Below are positions 6,908-11,056 of a DNA stretch of 11,056 nucleotides, in pieces. A model generated the notes under the pieces. The model saw nothing but the letters and a program-made list of their open reading frames with translations. It made no database searches and was not told the DNA's origin. Position numbers and translations under genes: made by a program. This stretch comes from DASZZV01 sp035544835. GTDB lineage: Bacteria > Acidobacteriota > Thermoanaerobaculia > Gp7-AA8. Numbering within the stretch: position 1 is the stretch's first letter; every line of letters starts with the position of its first letter. Where the stretch lies: positions 1-11,056 of the forward strand of contig DASZZV010000442.1 of assembly GCA_035544835.1 (NCBI GenBank), given 5' to 3'.

Positions 6908-8887
6908 ATGGAGGAGAGCTTGGATGAGGGGAACGGCACTCCCGCCACGGGGAGCAGAATCGCCCACGCCTCCATTCTCCTGGCCCTCCTTCTGGCCGTC
7001 CTGATCGGCTGCGTCTTCTTCGGCCGCTTCGTCCCCGCCAGGCTGGCGATCACGCGCCTCCTCTGGCCACTGCTCGCGGCCCTGCTCGCGCTCCTCGCCT
7101 CCTGTGCCTGTGGAAAAGCTTCCATCGACCTCTGCCGGATCATCGTGGCCCGGATGTCACCTCTCTCCCCGGAGCGAAGCGACCGATGGAACGACCGGGT
7201 AGTGCTCGGCGTCCCGGCCTACGGACTGCTTCTGTCGGCAGTGGCCATCATCGGAATAGCGCTCGGTCCGATCACCATCGTGGTAACCCTGTTGCTGGCC
7301 ATCGTCGGCGCACTGCAGTTACGCGGCCGCTGGCGGGAGTTGTGTCCGGCCCTCACGCCCCTTCGGTTGATGCTGTTTGCTCCTCCCGCCACCGTCGCCT
7401 TCCTCGGAGCAATCACCCCCGTCGCCTCGCCGGATGAGATGGTCTACAAGCTCGCCCTGGCCAAAACGTATCTTCTCTTCGGCCGGATGCTGGAGTTGCC
7501 GCTGAACTCGCAGTCCTACATCCCGTCGGCGACGTTCATGTCTGAAATGGGGCCGCTGGCCTTGTCGGGAGGCATCGCCGCGAAGCTGCTCTTCTTCTTT
7601 CTTTTTCTGGCCTGCCTGCGCGCGATTCACAACCTCGCGACCCGAGTGAGCCCCGCCAGTGCAGATCTCGCCGCCGCGGTCTTCTGCTGGACGCCGGCTC
7701 TGTTACTCCTGGCCGGATGGTGCTGGTCCGAGTGGAGCGTCCTCGGGCTAGCCGCGGTCTCGTATCGCGCCTGGGACGAATTCAATGACGGCTCTCGCTC
7801 GGCTGACTTCGCGACGAGCTTTCTCGCACTCGCTCTGGCCGTCTCGACAAAGTACACCGTTCTGCTATGGGTGGTTATTTTCATTCCGATCACGGTCATT
7901 GCCACCGCCCGGATGAAGCTGACGCGGAGACTGGCAGCGCCCGCGGTAGTCATCATGGCCCTTTTCGGCGGCTTCTTCTTCGTGCGAAACCTCGTCTGGA
8001 CGGGATCGCCGATCGCACCATTTCTTCTCCCGAACAGTCCCGCCGTCACGAATTTCAGAGGTGGCACTGAGACCAACGGACTGCAGGAGATGGTTCGAGG
8101 ATACGACATCCTTCACCCCGGAATCATCGACGATTCCCTCGGCATCCTGCTCCCTGTCGTGGTCTTGATGTCTCCCCTCGTGCTCCTGCGCCGCCGTCGA
8201 ATCACCATCGAACTGTTCGCCATCGGCGGGCTGCAGCTGGCCGCTCTCGTCGCCATCTCGCCAACATCTCGTCTGATCATCCTCGGCCTCCTCCCGCTGG
8301 CCATTCTCGGAACCGACATGATGATTCAAGGTTGGCTGGCCTCGCGATCTCTGATCCGGAGTGTGCTCGTCGCCCTGGTGGTGACGGCATTTGCCGGCCA
8401 GCTTCTCCTCGTCAGCTATGTGTTCGTCGTCTCCTATGACTTCTTCTCTTACGTGGTGGGGAAGGAGTCGGAGCCGCAGCTCGTCGCGCGAACGCGGGCT
8501 TTCACGCCGGTGTACGAATGGGCGGCGGCTCACACAGATCCGAACAGTCGATTCCTCCTGCTCGGCGAGAACCGTCCCTTCTACCTCGACCGCCCATCAT
8601 TCGCTGCCTCAAATCTGGACGGCCCGAGAGTCAACGCTTATCTCTCGCACTTTCCGACAGCCGAAACGCTGCGTCAGGATTTTCTTCGCATTGGTGTGAG
8701 TCATGTCCTGATTCACAAGCCGTGGTACTCCATAGTGACGCCCTCCTCGCCCCGGCCCGGCATGCTGCAACGCGAATACATACTGGAATTGACACCGCAG
8801 ACGGATGCGACCCTACGGGACTTCATTCGCCGTTTCACGATTCGGCGATATGAAGACGCTCAATATGCAGTCTTCGAGGTTCACTGA
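6908..8887 (+). CDS. Multi-spanning membrane protein, probable GT-C glycosyltransferase
   Basis: Integral membrane protein of 659 residues resembling GT39/ArnT-like GT-C enzymes, which transfer sugars from polyprenyl-phosphate donors to acceptors on the outer face of the inner membrane. Repeated hydrophobic segments run from about residue 20 to 510 (for example 20-40, 103-135, 222-240, 302-333, 343-358, 410-427, 434-475, 484-508). SPDEMVYKLALAKTYLLFGR (174-193) matches the acidic loop plus helix of this group; D176/E177 would be the catalytic acidic residues. STKYTVLLW (313-321) is also typical. A soluble tail (about 515-659) with LLGENRPFYLDRP (551-563) and GVSHVLIHKPWY (596-607) resembles the C-terminal region of these enzymes. 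The ATG at 6908 has no clear ribosome binding site; an in-frame TTG at 6920 has GGAGG five bases upstream and may be the true start. Donor and acceptor are unknown; no glycan cluster surrounds it. Confidence 0.75.
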   Translation: MEESLDEGNGTPATGSRIAHASILLALLLAVLIGCVFFGRFVPARLAITRLLWPLLAALLALLASCACGKASIDLCRIIVARMSPLSPERSDRWNDRVVLGVPAYGLLLSAVAIIGIALGPITIVVTLLLAIVGALQLRGRWRELCPALTPLRLMLFAPPATVAFLGAITPVASPDEMVYKLALAKTYLLFGRMLELPLNSQSYIPSATFMSEMGPLALSGGIAAKLLFFFLFLACLRAIHNLATRVSPASADLAAAVFCWTPALLLLAGWCWSEWSVLGLAAVSYRAWDEFNDGSRSADFATSFLALALAVSTKYTVLLWVVIFIPITVIATARMKLTRRLAAPAVVIMALFGGFFFVRNLVWTGSPIAPFLLPNSPAVTNFRGGTETNGLQEMVRGYDILHPGIIDDSLGILLPVVVLMSPLVLLRRRRITIELFAIGGLQLAALVAISPTSRLIILGLLPLAILGTDMMIQGWLASRSLIRSVLVALVVTAFAGQLLLVSYVFVVSYDFFSYVVGKESEPQLVARTRAFTPVYEWAAAHTDPNSRFLLLGENRPFYLDRPSFAASNLDGPRVNAYLSHFPTAETLRQDFLRIGVSHVLIHKPWYSIVTPSSPRPGMLQREYILELTPQTDATLRDFIRRFTIRRYEDAQYAVFEVH

Positions 8888-9348
8888 GCGCGACGCTTCA
8901 AGGAGAGGTTCAGGTCAAACTCAGCCACCGGCTCTGGCGAGATCGACGGTACCGTGGCCGTGACCCTCACCACGAGATTCTCCCGTTCGCCACTGCTCTT
9001 CGCTTTCCGAACAAGCTCTCCGATCGCGGCACCCTGCTCACAGGAAAAGTGGACATCACCTTCGGGACGTTTCAGAAACTCCGCCTTGAAATCCTTGAAG
9101 ATGAGTGAGACCCCTCCACCCTGCTGCTCGATCTGCCTCATCGCGATCAGGCCGCCGGCGATATCGGCCCCGATGCACAGGGCACCGAAATACATCGACC
9201 GGAGATGATTCCTGGTCTTTCGACGGAGGGGAATTCTGACTTCACAGCGCTGATCGTCGACGACGACAACAGAAGGATGTACGGCATGGATGAGAGGGAC
9301 TTTGAACAAGGCCCACAATCGAACGCCCAACGTATCCCGAAAAGACAT
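8881..9348 (-). CDS. DUF4442-type hotdog-fold protein (putative thioesterase)
   Basis: Cytoplasmic protein of 155 residues resembling DUF4442, a hotdog-fold family related to PaaI-like acyl-CoA thioesterases. RRKTRNHLRSMYFGALCIGADIAGGL (residues 42-67) corresponds to the N-H-x3-Y-G loop and the central hotdog helix, and is followed by the expected beta strands (78-90, 97-104, 124-136, 142-150). Activity on acyl-CoA is inferred from the fold; no substrate is evident. The ATG (9346-9348) is preceded by GAGG at eight bases. It is the last gene of the minus-strand operon, 16 bases after the PqqD-like gene. Its final 7 bases, including the TGA at 8881-8883, overlap the end of the convergent membrane-protein gene. 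Confidence 0.72.
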   Translation of the reverse strand: MSFRDTLGVRLWALFKVPLIHAVHPSVVVVDDQRCEVRIPLRRKTRNHLRSMYFGALCIGADIAGGLIAMRQIEQQGGGVSLIFKDFKAEFLKRPEGDVHFSCEQGAAIGELVRKAKSSGERENLVVRVTATVPSISPEPVAEFDLNLSLKRRAQ

Positions 9349-9364
9349 CAGAAGACCCTCACCT

Positions 9365-9637
9365 TTATCCGATCGAGATGAGCTTCTTTTCCTGGAGCTC
9401 TTTCACCAGACTCTCCAGATCGCCGTCGATCGTCTCACGCGGCGCGTCGTACTCCGCGGCGATCGTCTCGGCCACCTCGTCCAGACTCTTCTGTTCTGAG
9501 ATCAACTCCCAGATGCGCGCGCCAACAGGGTCGAGGCCGAAGTAGACGCCGCTGTCGAGACTCAGGAGAACAATCTCCTCTCCGACTTTCTGGAACAGCA
9601 CCGATTTAGGAATTGTGATTTCTCCGGACGGAAACAT
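9365..9637 (-). CDS. PqqD-like / RRE-fold small protein
   Basis: Protein of 90 residues matching the PqqD family (winged-helix RiPP recognition element fold). Conserved features are LLSLDSGVYFGLDPVGARIWELI (residues 24-46), SLDEVAETIAAEYDA (51-65) and the closing helix DLESLVKELQEKKLI (73-87). PqqD and related RRE proteins hold the leader of a precursor peptide for a modifying enzyme. No radical SAM enzyme, precursor, protease or transporter is present here, so a role in peptide modification cannot be inferred. The ATG at 9635-9637 is chosen because AGGAG lies five bases upstream; a longer frame to 9745 lies entirely within the Nudix 3' end and adds 36 unrelated residues. Genes on both sides are 14-16 bases away, so it is cotranscribed with the Nudix and hotdog genes. 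Confidence 0.8.
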   Translation of the reverse strand: MFPSGEITIPKSVLFQKVGEEIVLLSLDSGVYFGLDPVGARIWELISEQKSLDEVAETIAAEYDAPRETIDGDLESLVKELQEKKLISIG

Positions 9638-9642
9638 GGAAA

Positions 9643-9647
9643 CTCCT
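9643..9647 (-). promoter_or_regulatory. Ribosome binding site of the PqqD-like gene
   Basis: AGGAG on the minus strand, five bases before the ATG at 9637. It sits in the 14-base gap after the Nudix stop and fixes the PqqD-like start at this ATG instead of the longer in-frame alternative inside the Nudix gene. Confidence 0.7.
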
Positions 9648-9651
9648 GGTA

Positions 9652-10101
9652 TCAATTGGATCTCGCCTTCCAGGCACGAAGTGCCTGCTGAATTACTCTT
9701 TTGTGATCGAAAGCGAGCTTCGGCAGCCGCCCGGCCGCAAACCATCGCAGACCGGCGGCATCGTCCCCCGCTGTGCCATTGCCCTTGCCCCGAACTTCAC
9801 TCATGAACCCGATGCTCACGGTGTGTCCCCGCGGATCGCGGCCCGGATCTCCGAAGGCGCCGAACTGCTCGAGCTTCCTGGCGCGCAGACTCGTCTCTTC
9901 CTGAAGCTCGCGCGCCGCTCCGTCTTCGAGCTTCTCGTTGTCGTTGACGAAACCACCCGGCAGGGCCCACAGCCCCTCGTACGGATCCTTCTTTCTCTGA
10001 ATGAGCAGAATCTCCAGGTCATCTCCGCTACCGCGAAACAAGGCAATATCGGCCGTCACGGCCGGTCTGGGATAGTTGTAGCAGAACTTTCTTTTCGCCA
10101 T
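9652..10101 (-). CDS. Nudix hydrolase
   Basis: Cytoplasmic hydrolase of 149 residues that should cleave a nucleoside diphosphate linked to another moiety. The Nudix box is complete: G50, E56, then RELQEE (64-69) and TSL, with Ser at position 71 where Gly is usual; the metal-binding glutamates are present. YPRPAVTADIALF (10-22), LWALPGGFV (44-52) and GDPGRDPRGHTVSIGF (84-99) resemble ADP-ribose pyrophosphatases and the Nudix parts of NadM and NrtR proteins. An ADP-ribose-like substrate is therefore the best guess, but Nudix substrates are hard to predict. There is no winged-helix extension, so it is not an NrtR regulator. The ATG at 10099-10101 is preceded by GGAG at five bases. Second gene of the operon: 54 bases after the SDR stop, 14 bases before the PqqD-like start. 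Confidence 0.9.
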   Translation of the reverse strand: MAKRKFCYNYPRPAVTADIALFRGSGDDLEILLIQRKKDPYEGLWALPGGFVNDNEKLEDGAARELQEETSLRARKLEQFGAFGDPGRDPRGHTVSIGFMSEVRGKGNGTAGDDAAGLRWFAAGRLPKLAFDHKRVIQQALRAWKARSN

Positions 10102-10116
10102 GGAGACTCCGTCTCT

Positions 10117-10144
10117 TAGCTTCTAGCTTCTAGCTTCTAGCTTC
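10117..10144 (+). repeat. Four tandem TAGCTTC heptamers
   Basis: Four perfect copies of TAGCTTC lie end to end at 10117-10123, 10124-10130, 10131-10137 and 10138-10144. They fill half of the 54-bp gap between the SDR stop (10156) and the Nudix start (10101), six bases upstream of the Nudix GGAG. On the minus strand the unit is GAAGCTA and carries TAG in every frame over 21 bases, so ribosomes reading through from the SDR gene would stop. Neighbouring units also form the self-complementary CTAGAAGCTAG. Heptamer tracts can slip in replication and change copy number. Confidence 0.9.
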
Positions 10145-10155
10145 AGAAATCATAC

Positions 10156-10935
10156 CTACCGCTTCACCTTGGTCAGATCGATTCTGCGCAGATTATAGGG
10201 AGCGATGACCCGATCGTACACGAATGCCGGGAGCAGCCGCGCCGCACGCATGAAAAGCGACGTGGGCCGAGGAAATTCGATGACCCGCCTCCGGGCGTCG
10301 AGCCCGGCCACGATAATCGACGTGGCTCGCTCGACGGTCATGAGGAAGGGCATCCGGAAGCGGTTCTTCGCGGTCATCGGGGTCTCGACAAAACCCGGAT
10401 TGATGGTCGTGACGCCGATGCCGTAGGGAGCCAGCTCGATCCGGGTGGCCTCCAGGAAAGCCTGCATGGCCGCCTTGCTGGCCGAGTAGATCGAAGAGTT
10501 CGGCAGCCCGCGCAAGCCGGCCAGCGAGGCGACACCGGCAAACTGACCGGAGCGGCGTTCGATCATCGCCGGAATCACGGCATCGAAGAGATAGAGCATT
10601 CCGTGGACGTTGGTCAGGAGAGTCTGTTCCGCATCCTCGATCGAAAAATCGACGGCGCCATTCGGAACGCCGATTCCGGCATTGGCGATAGCCAGGTCGA
10701 TCGGGCCCCACTCACTCTGGACTCTTCGAACGGCGTTGCGAACCGACTCGAGGTTTGTCACGTCCGCTGGCACTGCCATGGCCTGACCACCCGACCCAAT
10801 GATCGCCGCCGCGTGCTCTTCCAGCAGCTCCGCCCGGCGCGCCGAAAGCGCCACCCGGTCTCCTCGGGCCGCCAGTTGCCGAGCCAGTTCCAGCCCGATC
10901 CCGCTCGAGGCTCCGGTGATGAAGACGGTTTTCAA
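10156..10935 (-). CDS. Short-chain dehydrogenase/reductase (classical SDR)
   Basis: Cytoplasmic NAD(P)-dependent oxidoreductase of 259 residues. The cofactor motif TGASSGIG (7-14), D58 in ADVT, NAG (85-87), N109, catalytic S137, and Y150 with K154 (YSASK) are all present, as is PG at 180-181. SARR after the second strand (R33) favours NADP(H). The substrate is unknown; the last 35 residues (MRAARLLPAFVYDRVIAPY) are rich in hydrophobic and basic residues, as in SDRs that act on lipids or retinol-like substrates, but this is weak. The start is TTG (10933-10935): nine codons further upstream there is an in-frame TGA with no ATG or GTG between, and MKTVFITGAS is the usual SDR N-terminus. A weak GGTGA lies four bases upstream. 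It is the first gene of the minus-strand operon. Confidence 0.9.
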   Translation of the reverse strand: MKTVFITGASSGIGLELARQLAARGDRVALSARRAELLEEHAAAIIGSGGQAMAVPADVTNLESVRNAVRRVQSEWGPIDLAIANAGIGVPNGAVDFSIEDAEQTLLTNVHGMLYLFDAVIPAMIERRSGQFAGVASLAGLRGLPNSSIYSASKAAMQAFLEATRIELAPYGIGVTTINPGFVETPMTAKNRFRMPFLMTVERATSIIVAGLDARRRVIEFPRPTSLFMRAARLLPAFVYDRVIAPYNLRRIDLTKVKR

Positions 10936-11056
10936 CGGTTCACCGGTTCGAGCGCTGCGAGGTCATGCATGTGCGAATGATAGAGGACGAGGGCACGATT
11001 GATCTGATGCGCAGGTTTCCGAGCTTGTCATCCTGAGCCGCCGCGGCGAAGGATCT
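10936..11056. other. Upstream region of the SDR operon, right edge
   Basis: This 121-bp stretch should hold the promoter of the SDR-Nudix-PqqD-hotdog operon. On the minus strand TATCAT resembles a -10 box, but no good -35 lies 16-18 bases upstream, so I do not call a promoter. The far right end is a dispersed repeat cut by the window edge. Confidence 0.4.
11027..11056 (+). repeat. Dispersed GTCATCC...GGATCT repeat, right copy
   Basis: Begins GTCATCCTGAGC and ends CGAAGGATCT, with a GC-rich self-complementary centre (GCCGCCGCGGC). The two ends match the copy at 78-105, which lies in the opposite orientation. The window stops right at its end, consistent with an assembly break at a repeat, though it could be coincidence. 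Confidence 0.6.

Noticed and set aside
7865..8533. Minus-strand frame of about 222 codons.
   Set aside because: Rich in Arg, Asp, Glu and His, as expected of the antisense of a membrane protein; no domain seen.
9652..9745. Longer PqqD-like start at 9745.
   Set aside because: Would overlap the Nudix gene by about 94 bp; AGGAG before the ATG at 9637 and family length support the shorter form.
9349..9745. RiPP biosynthetic cluster suggested by the PqqD-like gene.
   Set aside because: No precursor peptide, radical SAM, YcaO, protease or transporter in the window.
10117..10144. CRISPR-like repeat.
   Set aside because: Units are 7 bp with no spacers and no cas genes.

Overview
The window is GC-rich DNA with seven protein-coding genes, no RNA genes and no CRISPR. 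It looks like the chromosome of a Gram-negative environmental bacterium. A very large sensor kinase with a two-component-propeller (Reg_prop) ectodomain and Y_Y_Y domain, an FAD glycerol-3-phosphate dehydrogenase, and dispersed GTCATCC...GGATCT repeats would fit a soil or sediment lineage such as Acidobacteriota. That assignment is an inference with modest confidence. The right end of the window stops inside one of these repeats, as a contig broken at a repeat would.

Layout, left to right. 1-275 is non-coding and carries one full and one partial copy of the dispersed repeat. 276-4898 (minus) encodes a hybrid histidine kinase: signal peptide, about 13-14 propeller repeats, Y_Y_Y domain, one membrane span, GAF, HisKA, HATPase and two receiver domains. 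4899-5235 is a 337-bp gap holding a pair of perfect 26-bp inverted repeats (REP- or MITE-like) and the probable kinase promoter. 5236-6381 (minus) is a GlpD-type dehydrogenase without the usual C-terminal domain. One base separates it from the upstream EVE-domain gene (6383-6850, minus), so the two almost certainly form an operon.

A 57-bp divergent gap separates the EVE gene from 6908-8887 (plus), a multi-spanning GT-C-like membrane protein. That gene overlaps the end of the next operon tail to tail by 7 bp. This minus-strand operon runs from 10935 to 8881: short-chain dehydrogenase (TTG start), four tandem TAGCTTC heptamers in the 54-bp gap, Nudix hydrolase, a 90-residue PqqD-like protein, and a DUF4442-type hotdog protein. 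Gaps after the Nudix gene are only 14 and 16 bp.

No single pathway ties the window together. The kinase has no DNA-binding output domain and no partner regulator here, so it probably feeds a phosphorelay encoded elsewhere. The EVE-glpD pair and the SDR-Nudix-PqqD-hotdog set are each likely cotranscribed. The second grouping is the least expected, because a PqqD/RRE-like domain normally accompanies peptide-modifying enzymes and none are present. I do not see convincing evidence for a wholly new multi-gene system. The best leads are the repeat pair, the orphan PqqD-like protein, the heptamer tract and the possibly leaderless kinase transcript.
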